A stretch of 64,000 nucleotides of DNA from Flavonifractor sp. An92 (GTDB lineage: Bacteria; Bacillota; Clostridia; Oscillospirales; Oscillospiraceae), in NCBI RefSeq assembly GCF_002159175.1, contig NZ_NFGZ01000014.1, positions 19,020 through 83,019 on the forward strand, given 5' to 3'. Shown here one piece after another: positions 1 to 7,914 of the stretch (positions are counted from its first letter, which is position 1; every line of letters starts with the position of its first letter). Both the position numbers and the translations under genes were made by a program. The notes under the pieces are model-generated. The model saw only the letters and a list, made by a program, of their open reading frames with translations. It made no database searches and was not told the origin of the DNA.

Positions 1-407
1 TTGTAGATGCCGCAGGGGATGCCGATGGAGCTCATGCAGGTGTCGAAGTGGGTGAAGGTGGCGTGCTGGTTGATGAGCACGTAGGGGGGCACGGTGAAGA
101 TCACGCCGTCGGCGCCCTGCTGCTCGCAGTAGCGGGCCATCTCCACGCTCTGCTCGGTGGTCAGGGCGGAGGCGTTGAAGAAGCAGGGGATGCGGCCCTT
201 GGTCATGGAGACGACCTCTTTGACGATGGTCTTTTTCTCCTCCATGGTGAGCAGCGTGGTCTCGCCGGCGCTGCCGAGGACGAAGAGCTGGCTGGTGCCG
301 TATTTGATCTGGCGGTCGATCAGCGTGGCGAAGCCGTCAAAATCGATCTTGTCATTCTCGGTGAAGGGGGTGGGCATGGCCACCCAGGAGCCTTGCAGTT
401 GAATCAT
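1..407 (-). CDS. Dihydrodipicolinate synthase / N-acetylneuraminate lyase family protein (3' part outside window)
   Basis: Class I Schiff-base aldolase or lyase family, which joins or cleaves pyruvate with an aldehyde. The visible 135 N-terminal residues begin MIQLQGSWVAMPTPF and contain the GSAGET motif (phosphate/carboxylate loop of the family) near residue 45. The last readable residues are GIYN, where the family has its catalytic Tyr (YNxP). The Schiff-base Lys would lie beyond the window edge. The ATG is preceded by AAAGGGTG. The family also includes sugar-acid aldolases and NanA; with no downstream part the substrate cannot be assigned, and the catabolic surroundings favour a degradative role over lysine synthesis (inference). 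Confidence 0.85.
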   Translation of the reverse strand, partial: MIQLQGSWVAMPTPFTENDKIDFDGFATLIDRQIKYGTSQLFVLGSAGETTLLTMEEKKTIVKEVVSMTKGRIPCFFNASALTTEQSVEMARYCEQQGADGVIFTVPPYVLINQHATFTHFDTCMSSIGIPCGIY

Positions 408-485
408 GAGAAGCACCCTTTCGTTTTGTGGATTTTCCGAGATGGAGTCGCCATCTTTTTTGGCTCTCTTTCGCAATATAGACAA

Positions 486-523
486 AAAAGATGTTCGTCT
501 AAATTCTTACACGAACATCTTTT
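486..523. terminator. Hairpin with 13-bp stem between crp-like gene and the lyase gene
   Basis: AAAAGATGTTCGT and its exact reverse complement are separated by a 12-nt AT-rich loop, with A and T tracts at the outer ends. It sits downstream of the Crp-like gene, so it fits a terminator for that gene. A symmetric operator for the lyase gene is the alternative. Confidence 0.6.
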
Positions 524-591
524 CCTTGCAATCTATCAAGTTATAATGACGGAAAACACCAAAAGAATGCTTTTTGATATTGTAAGAAATG

Positions 592-1278
592 CTACATTTT
601 CTTTCGCGTCGTAAATTTCCGGTAGGGCTCGGCACAGACCTGCATCTTGCGGTTGAGCAGGCGGATAAAGCCCTCCTCACACAGCTCGTTGATGAGCTTG
701 TTGACCGTGACCCGGGAGTTGCCCACAATGGCGCTGAGCTCGTACTGGGTATAGCGCACCTTGAGGGGATACCAGCCGTCCACCGTGGGGTGCTCGGTGT
801 CGGCCACCGAACAAAACAGCCGCTTCAGGCGGTCTTTACAGGAGTTGAAGGCCAGATTTTCCACCTCGTGGCGGAGAATCAGCTCCTTTTTCGAATAGCT
901 CTGGAGGATGGCCTCCCGGAACAGTTTGTCGTGGTCCAGCATCCACCGGTAGTCCCGCAGGGGGATGTAGTAGACCTGGGTCTTGACCTCCGTCATGGAG
1001 TAGAGACTGGTGGGTTCCTCCAGCACACAGGAGGCCTCCCCGAAGAACCAGCCGGGGGCCAGGGTGTACAGGACCTTTTCCGAGCCGTCCTCCGCCATCA
1101 TATAGTGACGCGTCCGGCCGGCTGCGATGTAATACACGCCGTGGATGGTGTCGCCCGGCTCCAGAAAAATTTTTTTGGCCGGATATTCAATGCACGTCGC
1201 GTGATTCTGGATGAGATCTGCCAGCTCTTTCTGCACAGGACTGGGCTGTGTCAAACTCGACTCAAGCCATGCGTTCAC
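592..1278 (-). CDS. Crp/Fnr family transcriptional regulator
   Basis: Predicted DNA-binding regulator with an N-terminal cyclic-nucleotide-binding-type beta barrel (about residues 20-130; pattern IFLEPGDTI ... GRTRHY ... GWFFGE) and a C-terminal winged helix (YTQYELSAIVGNSRVTVNKL, about residues 175-195). There is no cysteine cluster of the Fnr iron-sulfur type near the N terminus. I place the start at the GTG because GAGGAG lies 9 nt upstream of it; an in-frame ATG three codons earlier directly abuts GAGGAG and a TTG lies further upstream. It is divergent from the GntR gene. Its ligand is unknown; targets could include the adjacent lyase gene or the catabolic operons (inference). Confidence 0.85.
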   Translation of the reverse strand: MNAWLESSLTQPSPVQKELADLIQNHATCIEYPAKKIFLEPGDTIHGVYYIAAGRTRHYMMAEDGSEKVLYTLAPGWFFGEASCVLEEPTSLYSMTEVKTQVYYIPLRDYRWMLDHDKLFREAILQSYSKKELILRHEVENLAFNSCKDRLKRLFCSVADTEHPTVDGWYPLKVRYTQYELSAIVGNSRVTVNKLINELCEEGFIRLLNRKMQVCAEPYRKFTTRKKM

Positions 1279-1407
1279 ATGATTCATCTCCTCGCATTGC
1301 AAATGGCGCGGCAGCCCCTGGCCAAGGCTGCGTGTGCGGTAGGGCGGACGGCGTGTCCTGGCGCGGAGCGTGATCGCCTTATTTACATAAAACTATATAA
1401 CTTTGTC

Positions 1408-1436
1408 ATTATAGCACTTATTTTGTAACTTTACAA
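1408..1436 (-). promoter_or_regulatory. Promoter of the crp-like gene
   Basis: On the minus strand TTGTAA, a 17-nt spacer and TATAAT form a near-consensus sigma-A promoter about 130 nt upstream of the Crp-like start. Confidence 0.7.
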
Positions 1437-1496
1437 TGGAAAGTCCAGGGGGAGGCGGGGCAGCGACCTTTTTCCGCGGAGATCGAAAGGGGATCA

Positions 1497-1525
1497 TTGA
1501 CAAGAGAAGGAAAATCGGTGATAAT
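1497..1525 (+). promoter_or_regulatory. Promoter of the first GntR gene
   Basis: TTGACA, 17-nt spacer, GATAAT: a near-perfect sigma-A promoter upstream of the GntR gene, with AGGAG before its ATG. Confidence 0.8.
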
Positions 1526-1531
1526 ATAACG

Positions 1532-1545
1532 TATGGATGTCCATA
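1532..1545. promoter_or_regulatory. Palindromic operator candidate at the GntR transcription start
   Basis: TATGGA-TG-TCCATA has perfect 6-bp arms and lies directly after the -10 box, where a bound repressor would block initiation. Autoregulation by the GntR protein encoded downstream is the natural reading (inference). Confidence 0.55.
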
Positions 1546-1567
1546 AAATAATACAGGAGATGTTACG

Positions 1568-2317
1568 ATGGTTTCCACGGTCCGAATCGACAAGACCTCT
1601 CCCATTCCGGCCTATCATCAGATCTCATCCGATCTGACGGAGCGCATCGACAGCGGAGAGTGGCATATAGGGGACCGGCTGCCCTCGGAGAGCGAACTGG
1701 CCCGTCAGTACGACGTAAGCCGCATCACGCTGCGCCAGGCGCTGTCCGATCTGGAGGAGCGCGGCCTGCTGACCCGGATCCAGGGGAAGGGCGCCTTTTT
1801 GACCGGCCAGACCAAGCCCTTTGTGGAGGAGCTCAGCTTCCCCATCCCGGGGCGGACCCGGCCGGAAAAGAAGCACAGTGAAAACCGCGTCCTGGAGCTG
1901 CGGACCGAGGAGAATCCCCCTGTGTTCGTCCAGGAGGCCTTCCACTGGAAGGAGAACCCCATCCCCCTGCTCTATCTGCGTCGGGTCTTTGTGCAGGCAG
2001 GGCGGCCCTTGGGTCTGAACCACGCCTGGTTCCCCGCTGAGCGGGTGCCCGGCCTGGTGGAACAGGGGCTCATCGACAGCAGCATCACCACCACGCTGGA
2101 CCGGCGCTACCAGTACCGCTTTTCCAAGATCGAAAATTACATCGAGGCGGGCAGCGCCGGCGCCATGGACGCCGCGCTGCTGGAGTGCCCCTACGGCTCC
2201 TCCCTTCTGAAGATCCAGACCTCCTATTTTCTGGAGGATGAGACCCTCATCGAGTTTGCCAGCACCCTGTGGCTGGGAAATCTGACCCGCTTCCATCTGG
2301 TCATTGAGGATGAATGA
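1568..2317 (+). CDS. GntR family regulator with UTRA ligand domain (HutC subfamily)
   Basis: 249-aa transcription factor. The N-terminal winged helix (about residues 8-75) carries the family signature RLPSESELARQYDVSRITLR. The rest is a UTRA-type effector domain (about residues 90-245, with LYLRRVFVQAGRPLGL and the closing STLWLGNLTRFHLVI), which usually binds sugar phosphates or small metabolites. It is divergent from the Crp-like gene and convergent with the ten-gene catabolic operon. It is a paralogue of the GntR protein at the other end of that operon, so one of the two probably controls it (inference). Confidence 0.93.
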   Translation: MVSTVRIDKTSPIPAYHQISSDLTERIDSGEWHIGDRLPSESELARQYDVSRITLRQALSDLEERGLLTRIQGKGAFLTGQTKPFVEELSFPIPGRTRPEKKHSENRVLELRTEENPPVFVQEAFHWKENPIPLLYLRRVFVQAGRPLGLNHAWFPAERVPGLVEQGLIDSSITTTLDRRYQYRFSKIENYIEAGSAGAMDAALLECPYGSSLLKIQTSYFLEDETLIEFASTLWLGNLTRFHLVIEDE

Positions 2318-2356
2318 AATTCCGCCCGGGATCAAATGATCCCGGGCGGAATTTTT
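2317..2356. terminator. Bidirectional terminator between gntR and yjbQ
   Basis: A 17-bp perfect stem starting AAATTCCGCCCGGG with an AAAT loop and T-runs on both strands. It ends both the rightward GntR gene and the leftward ten-gene operon. Confidence 0.9.
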
Positions 2357-2762
2357 ATTGATCCGCGACGATCTTTACATAATACTGCCGATGGCGCGGA
2401 CCGTCGAATTCCAGGAAGAAGATGCCCTGGGAGGAGCCGATCATCAGCTTGCCCTCGTGGATGATGAGGGTCAGCTGTACGCCCATCAGGGAGGACTTCA
2501 CATGCCCGGCGGCATCCTGGGGGGTGTCGAACTGATGCTTGAAGTCGATGCGGGTGGGGACCAGACGACAGACTTCGTCCTGCAGATCCTCCAGGCCATT
2601 CAGATCCCAGAAGGAGCTGATGGTCAGTCCGGCGGTGGTGTGGGGGCAGTGGATCAGGCACAGCCCCTCCTGCACGCCGCTCTCCGCCACGGCGGCCTTG
2701 ATGTCGGCGGTCAGCTCAGTGTAACCGCGGAATTGCGTCTCCAGCTTGAATGTACGCAGCAT
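2355..2762 (-). CDS. YjbQ / UPF0047 family protein
   Basis: 135-aa protein of the YjbQ family, often annotated as a secondary thiamine-phosphate synthase. It has the family hallmarks LIHCPHTTAGLTI (about residues 38-50) and an HEGKLMIGSSQGIFFLEFDGPR C-terminal block, of which SSQGIFFLEFDGPR is the most typical. The start MLRTFKLETQF matches normal family length; a longer in-frame reading upstream lies inside the SIS gene and is not credible. It is the last gene of the operon. Its physiological substrate is unsettled for the family as a whole. Confidence 0.9.
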   Translation of the reverse strand: MLRTFKLETQFRGYTELTADIKAAVAESGVQEGLCLIHCPHTTAGLTISSFWDLNGLEDLQDEVCRLVPTRIDFKHQFDTPQDAAGHVKSSLMGVQLTLIIHEGKLMIGSSQGIFFLEFDGPRHRQYYVKIVADQ

Positions 2763-2773
2763 GGCACTCTCCC

Positions 2774-3910
2774 TCACAGTACGATGATCTCGCTGTTTTT
2801 GATGGCGGTTCCGCCCTGGCAGAAGGCCCAGGGACCGGTGCAGCCCCGGCCGTCCACCTCGCCCAGCAGCTCGCCCAGATAGCCGGTCAGCAGGCACAGG
2901 GGCACGAACTGGACCAGGGGGGCCAGCAGCTCCGGCTGGACCTGGGGCACCGGGAGCACCGCGGCCCCCTTCGGGAAGGCGTCGGGCTGGTCGGTGACCA
3001 GGGCCAGGGGGCGGCCCATCTGGGCGGCGTAGCCCAGCAATTCACAGGCCCGGGAGCGGGCGGGAGAGTTCCCGCCGCAGACCACCACAGTGCCGATCCG
3101 CTCCACGTCGCGCTGGAAGAAGTTCAGGTGGAGCCACTCCTCGGTGTTGATGTGCATGGCGGGCTTGCCCATGGCCTCAAAGACCTTGGCGTGCCCGAAC
3201 CAGGCGGAGGTGTAGTCCGGCCCGGCGCCCACGAAGTCGTAGGCCACGCAGTCTTTCCACTTCCGGGCCAGGTCCAGACAGGCGTCGTCCAGGGCGGGCA
3301 TGGCGTCCGAAAGGGCCTGGGCCAGCGCGGGAATGGCCAGGCGGTAGGACATGGCGGTATCCATGGTGTAGCGGCCCCGGACCTCGCCGAAGCGGATGGC
3401 CAGCAGCAGCAGCGCCAGCAGGGACACCAGGTACGAGCGGGTGCCCGGCGCGCTCTCAAAGGGCGGGATGTCCAGCTGCACCAGCTTGTGGGCGCTCTGG
3501 CCCAGCAGGGAGCCGGGATTGCCGGTGACGCCCAGGGTGAGGGCGCCGTGCTTGGCGCAGCGCTGCACCGCCTCGCCCACCCGGGACACGCCGCCGGAGT
3601 TGCTCACCGCGATGACCAGGGGATTGTGGGGCGCGAAGCCCAGCTGCGCCTGGGGGTAGAAGCGGGAGAGCTCGATGGCGCTGACCACCTCGGTGGGGAT
3701 GCCGGTCCAGGCCTCAAAGGCGTACTTGGCGGCCATGCCCGCCGCCAGGGAGTCGCCGCAGCCGGTGAGCACGATGCGCTGCACCGAGAAGATCTCCGGT
3801 GTGGTCAGCGCCAGGCGGGTCTTGGGTTCCAGGTCTTCGTACTGCTGGCGCAGAAGCTCCGGCAGACTGCGGGCCTGACGGCACATGGCCGAATCCAGTC
3901 GTTCATTCAT
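2774..3910 (-). CDS. SIS-domain protein, AgaS/FrlB/GlmS-isomerase-like
   Basis: 378 aa with two sugar isomerase (SIS) domains. The first (about residues 35-170) contains VLTGCGDSLAAG and AVSNSGG, which bind the phosphosugar; the second spans about 200-340. Relatives catalyse aldose-ketose isomerisation or deamination of phosphosugars, or deglycation of fructoselysine-6-phosphate. The start MNERLDSAMCRQ overlaps the end of the upstream phosphorylase gene by 8 nt, so the two are translationally coupled. In this operon it probably acts on the phosphosugar made by a PfkB kinase (inference); the specific reaction cannot be read from sequence. Confidence 0.85.
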   Translation of the reverse strand: MNERLDSAMCRQARSLPELLRQQYEDLEPKTRLALTTPEIFSVQRIVLTGCGDSLAAGMAAKYAFEAWTGIPTEVVSAIELSRFYPQAQLGFAPHNPLVIAVSNSGGVSRVGEAVQRCAKHGALTLGVTGNPGSLLGQSAHKLVQLDIPPFESAPGTRSYLVSLLALLLLAIRFGEVRGRYTMDTAMSYRLAIPALAQALSDAMPALDDACLDLARKWKDCVAYDFVGAGPDYTSAWFGHAKVFEAMGKPAMHINTEEWLHLNFFQRDVERIGTVVVCGGNSPARSRACELLGYAAQMGRPLALVTDQPDAFPKGAAVLPVPQVQPELLAPLVQFVPLCLLTGYLGELLGEVDGRGCTGPWAFCQGGTAIKNSEIIVL

Positions 3911-4838
3911 GGGTGGTTTCCTCCTGTTTGCCCAGCTCCGGATACCAGTGGGGTTTCTGGCCCTTCTGCAGGTCCATGCAGTGCAGGATGGCACAGCCCT
4001 CCAGAGCCACATCCAGAGCGTAGTTGTGGCCGATCCCGGCCGAAAAGCGCTTTCCGGTACACATATTGTCCGACACCGAGCAGATGGAGCCGCCCCGCCG
4101 CCCGAAGAGGGCGGACAGCGTCAGAATGGCGGAGGACTCCCGGTCCCCGTTGAGGCATCCGGCCCGGTTGTAGATGCCGGCCTTTTCGATGTTCCAGGGC
4201 TGCATATAGCCCCCCACGCCGGGGCGGCCGCCGCCCACATAGTCGCTGTCGCAGGAGACGGTGACCCCCACGTGGTAGGGGTGGCCCACCTGCTCGGCGG
4301 CCTGCACCAGGGCGCACACCACTTCGTAGTGGCTGACGGCGGGGTAGCCCGCCTCGATATAGGCCTGGGTCATGCCCTCGGCCCGGACCGCGCCGGAGGA
4401 GATGACCAGATCGCCGGGATTGACCTCGTCACCGAAGCCGCCGAAGCCGCCCACCCGCAGGAAGGTGCCCGCGTCGGTGTGCTCCATGTAGTCGTAGAGG
4501 ATCATCTCCATCTCCGGCGCACCGCTGCCGCCGCTGACGGCGGTGATGTGGGCGCCCTTGTACCAGCCGCTGTACGAGGTGTACATGCCGGACTGGCCGA
4601 TGAGCTCGGCGTGCTCCAGCCGGTCGGCCACGACTTTGGCGGGGTCGGAGCCGTAGGCGCACAGGGCGTCCCGCACCAGGACCAGCACAAAGTCCCCCAC
4701 TTTGGAGGTGTCGATCTGGGTCAGCGCTGGGCGGCCCTGGATGAAGAAGCCGCTCTGGGGGATGTTGTCGTCGTATTCGAACTGCTGGTGGATGTGGGCG
4801 ATGGAAGCCTTCGCCCGGATGGCGTCACTTTTTTTCAT
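3903..4838 (-). CDS. Nucleoside phosphorylase-like protein (PNP/UDP family)
   Basis: 311-aa protein resembling uridine/purine nucleoside phosphorylases, which split a nucleoside with phosphate into base and ribose-1-phosphate. Matching blocks include AVSGGSGAPEMEMILYDYM (about 100-118), FLRVGGFGG (about 126) and a late NGDRESSAILTLSALF block typical of the nucleoside-binding segment of the family. Overlaps of 4 and 8 nt with its neighbours show tight coupling. It fits a pathway releasing a base from a nucleoside-like compound; the base is not identifiable. Confidence 0.8.
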   Translation of the reverse strand: MKKSDAIRAKASIAHIHQQFEYDDNIPQSGFFIQGRPALTQIDTSKVGDFVLVLVRDALCAYGSDPAKVVADRLEHAELIGQSGMYTSYSGWYKGAHITAVSGGSGAPEMEMILYDYMEHTDAGTFLRVGGFGGFGDEVNPGDLVISSGAVRAEGMTQAYIEAGYPAVSHYEVVCALVQAAEQVGHPYHVGVTVSCDSDYVGGGRPGVGGYMQPWNIEKAGIYNRAGCLNGDRESSAILTLSALFGRRGGSICSVSDNMCTGKRFSAGIGHNYALDVALEGCAILHCMDLQKGQKPHWYPELGKQEETTHE

Positions 4839-5746
4839 GTTGCCTCCAATCCCCGGAGCATGTGCTCCAGATCCTCCCGGGCCCTCGCCCGCATCTCATC
4901 GGTGAGAATGGGCGGGCCGTACTGCTCGATGCAGCGGGCGGCGCTGATGGCCCCCATGGCGCCGCAGGCGGCGGGGGAGCGGCCCTGGCACCAGCCGCAG
5001 AGGACGGCGGCGCTGGAGCTGTTGCCCGCGCCGGTGGGGTCTACTACCGGGCCGCAGGGGGCGCAGGGGATGGACACCGCCCGCCCCCCGGCCAGGACCA
5101 TGGCCCCGTGGCTCCCCAGACGCAGGTAGATGAGCCGGGTCCGCCAGGTCAGCAGCTCCCGGACCATCTGGTCCAGATCGCCGGTCCCCAGCAGATGGCC
5201 GGCCTCGGTGCGGTTGAGGGAGAAGAGGCCGCAGGCCTCGGCCAGGGCCTTCACCCGGTCCAGACGGTCCGGGCGGGCCTCATCGGCGTTGAGCTCCCAC
5301 AGGATGGGGGTGCAGCTGGGGGCGGCCTGGGCCAGAACGGCCTCCCAGTAGTCGGGGCTCAGGTCCTTGAAGATGTAGGCCCCCCGGACCACGCCCCAGT
5401 AGGGGCGCAGGTCCTCGGGCGTGGCCTCCAGCCGCCGGTAGTGTTCGGGGCCGTAGGGCGGAGTCTCCAGGCGCTCGCCGTCGGGCTGGTAGCGCACGGT
5501 GGACGCGGCGGTATGGGGGTCCTTCACCAGCAGTCCCGCCGTGGTGCAGCCGCTGGCGCGGAACCAGCTGCCGTGGAGGGCCTCGAAGTCCTCGCCCACG
5601 CCGGTGACCAGGATGGGGGTGTCACACCAGAGGGCCGCGCCGCACAGGGCGTAGGTCCCCGCGCCGCCCAGAAAGTCCCCCCGATAGCTGCCGTCGGCCA
5701 GATAGAGCTGGTCGGTGACGGCGGTGGATACGATGAGACAGTCCAT
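4835..5746 (-). CDS. PfkB family carbohydrate kinase-like protein with GAGN in place of GAGD
   Basis: 303-aa ribokinase-fold protein. The N-terminal GGAGTYALCGAALW segment (about 27-40) matches the substrate-binding region. The C-terminal anion-hole motif reads DPTGAGN (about 236-242), where nearly all active PfkB kinases have DxxGAGD with the last Asp as catalytic base. Either the enzyme uses Asn with altered activity, or it is a non-kinase binding protein. The second PfkB protein at the head of the operon keeps GAGD. It is followed 4 nt later by the phosphorylase gene. Confidence 0.85.
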   Translation of the reverse strand: MDCLIVSTAVTDQLYLADGSYRGDFLGGAGTYALCGAALWCDTPILVTGVGEDFEALHGSWFRASGCTTAGLLVKDPHTAASTVRYQPDGERLETPPYGPEHYRRLEATPEDLRPYWGVVRGAYIFKDLSPDYWEAVLAQAAPSCTPILWELNADEARPDRLDRVKALAEACGLFSLNRTEAGHLLGTGDLDQMVRELLTWRTRLIYLRLGSHGAMVLAGGRAVSIPCAPCGPVVDPTGAGNSSSAAVLCGWCQGRSPAACGAMGAISAARCIEQYGPPILTDEMRARAREDLEHMLRGLEAT

Positions 5747-5752
5747 GGCGGC

Positions 5753-7888
5753 TTACAGCGCCTCCACGGTGAACTCCTTGGCCACGATGGCGCCCTCGTC
5801 CACCACGAAGCCGCAGGAGCCGCGGGAGTAGGTGTCGTCCTCGCAGGTGCAGGCGGTCTGGCCGTCCACCAGGAAGGTCAGACGGGACCCCTTCACCTCG
5901 AAGCGGAAGTCGTGCCAGTCGCCCTCCCGGTAGCCCATCTCGGAGGTGGCCAGGACGGTGATCTCCTCGCCCTTGCGGCACAGGAGGTAGACCTTGCCCT
6001 CGCCAAAGACGGCGGCGTAGTACCGGCGGTGTCCCTTGGCCCGGGCCACCAGACCGGCGTATTTGGCGTGGACGAACTGGATGCGGGATTCCACCGAGTA
6101 ATCTTCCCAGGTGATATCACCGATGGTCAAAACGCCGTTGCGCTCCGGATGGGAGATGGCCAGGGTGGCCAGGTAGTCGGGACCGGTGTGCTTGGTGGAG
6201 TTCATGAAGGCCATCATCCACTTGGTGCGGATAACGAAGGGGCTGATGCCGGGGGTGAGCTCGTTGGCCAGGCCCATGTGGAAGCGGCTGGGGGCGCCCT
6301 TCCAGTCCACGGTGCGCAGGATGACCCGGCCGTCCTGGCGGTGGTCGGAGAGCAGCTCCAGGCCCAGGCGGTACACCGCCCGCCCGCAGGTGTCGGGGAT
6401 GGTCCAGGTGAGGGTGTTGTCCCCCGCGGAGAGGGCCTGCCGGGGGCCGTACAGGGTGGCGATCTCGTCGTTGCCGTCGTAGTAGTCGATGAAGAAGCGG
6501 AAGTCAGGGGTCTGGCCCGCCTCGCAGGAGAGAACGGCGGTTACGGTCTGGCCGGAGTAGAGGGAGGGGCTGGCATAGACCTCAAAATAGCTGGTGTCGG
6601 GGGCGGCCTTGGGCGCGGGGTCCACATAGGTCTGCACCGAGACGCTGGCGGTCACCGAGCCGGACACGCCCTGGTATTCGATGGCCAGGCCGGGCTTGCC
6701 GGTCTTGGCCAGGGTGTTCTCCAACCGCCGGGCGGCCTGGTCGAAGGGATGGGTGGGGTGGATGAGGAAGCCCTGGACCGAGCCGGGCATCTCAAAGGCA
6801 TAGCGCTGGGCGGGCAGGTCCACCGTCTCGCCGTTGAGGGCGGCGGCGGCCCGGAGGATCTTGCGGGTCTCCCGCACGGCGTCGTAGATGCAGTCGCCTC
6901 CGTCGGTGCTCACCACATACATCCGGTCGGCCACGGGACCCCGGAGGTCCACATCGGCGTCAATGGCGTCCAGGCCAAGCCGGATGGCGTTGAGGCAGCC
7001 CACGTTGCCGGCGTTGCAGTCGGTATCCCAGCCGGCGGAGGCGGCGATGTCGATGGAGCGGCGGAAGTCGTCGCCGCCGAACCACAGGGCCATGATGACC
7101 GCCAGGTGGTTGGGCACCATGGGGCAGTTGCCCTGGTACTTGGCATAGTTGTGGTTCTCCTCGATCCAGTCCCGGACCTGCCGCCAGTTGTCGGCCGCGC
7201 GGCACTGCTCCAGCACGTCGTCCAGAAGGCCGTTGAGCTGCCGGCCGTAGGCGTTGTCGGCGATGTAGCGGCGGCACTCGCGGAGCAGGGTGGGCACGTC
7301 CTTTACGTCAAAGGCCATGGCCTCCAGGGCGGCCAGGTACACCGCGCACTCCACGGCGATGCCGTCGTGGCTGACCACCGCGGCCTCCCGGGCCATGCGG
7401 GCGGCCCGGTCGGGGTTGCCGGGGTTGACCATGGCCCAGGTGTCGATGAAGATCTGGGAGCCGATCTGCTCGGCGATGGCCATGCCGTTGAGCTCGCCGG
7501 AACCGCTCCTGGGGGGCTTGATCCCCGCCTTCAGGCGCAGATAGGCCGAGTGCTCGGTGGAGCGGGCCAGGCCGCCCCACCAGAGGATGGTCTTGTCCTC
7601 CACGATGTAGTTGAGCCAGGCCTCGCCGATCTGCTCGGCGGTGACGTTCACCGGGTAGCCGTTGTCCTCCAGGGCCCGGTAGAAATTGAAGGTGCCGGAG
7701 ATGTCGTCGTCGGGGACGATGAAGGGGGCGCCGGTCTTGTGGGACACATAGTAGTCGATGAAGCCGAACCGCTCCCGGATGGCGTCGTAGCTCCAGCCCT
7801 CCACGGGCCGGCCGGTGTAGACGCCGATGATCTTACCCAGCACACCGGCGTAGATCTGCTCCTGATAGCGCTGTACGCTCATGGTCAT
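5753..7888 (-). CDS. Large ADP-ribosylglycohydrolase-family protein with C-terminal beta-sandwich region
   Basis: 711-aa protein. The N-terminal part (about 1-350) is ADP-ribosylglycohydrolase-like (DraG/ARH superfamily, dinuclear Mg site, cleaves N- or O-glycosidic bonds to ribose). It has GVLGKIIGVYTGRPVEGW near the start, DDD at 60-62 where the family has TDDT, and AGWDTDCNAGN at about 285-296 for the second metal cluster. The C-terminal third (about 540-711) looks like a LamG/concanavalin-type beta sandwich (TWEDYSVESRI ... FRFEVKGSRLTFLVDG). No signal peptide is seen, so it should be cytoplasmic. It is about twice the size of ordinary family members. With the importer it probably hydrolyses an imported glycoside (inference). 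Confidence 0.85.
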   Translation of the reverse strand: MTMSVQRYQEQIYAGVLGKIIGVYTGRPVEGWSYDAIRERFGFIDYYVSHKTGAPFIVPDDDISGTFNFYRALEDNGYPVNVTAEQIGEAWLNYIVEDKTILWWGGLARSTEHSAYLRLKAGIKPPRSGSGELNGMAIAEQIGSQIFIDTWAMVNPGNPDRAARMAREAAVVSHDGIAVECAVYLAALEAMAFDVKDVPTLLRECRRYIADNAYGRQLNGLLDDVLEQCRAADNWRQVRDWIEENHNYAKYQGNCPMVPNHLAVIMALWFGGDDFRRSIDIAASAGWDTDCNAGNVGCLNAIRLGLDAIDADVDLRGPVADRMYVVSTDGGDCIYDAVRETRKILRAAAALNGETVDLPAQRYAFEMPGSVQGFLIHPTHPFDQAARRLENTLAKTGKPGLAIEYQGVSGSVTASVSVQTYVDPAPKAAPDTSYFEVYASPSLYSGQTVTAVLSCEAGQTPDFRFFIDYYDGNDEIATLYGPRQALSAGDNTLTWTIPDTCGRAVYRLGLELLSDHRQDGRVILRTVDWKGAPSRFHMGLANELTPGISPFVIRTKWMMAFMNSTKHTGPDYLATLAISHPERNGVLTIGDITWEDYSVESRIQFVHAKYAGLVARAKGHRRYYAAVFGEGKVYLLCRKGEEITVLATSEMGYREGDWHDFRFEVKGSRLTFLVDGQTACTCEDDTYSRGSCGFVVDEGAIVAKEFTVEAL

Positions 7889-7914
7889 TACCTTCTTTCT
7901 GTGATGAGTGGTTC

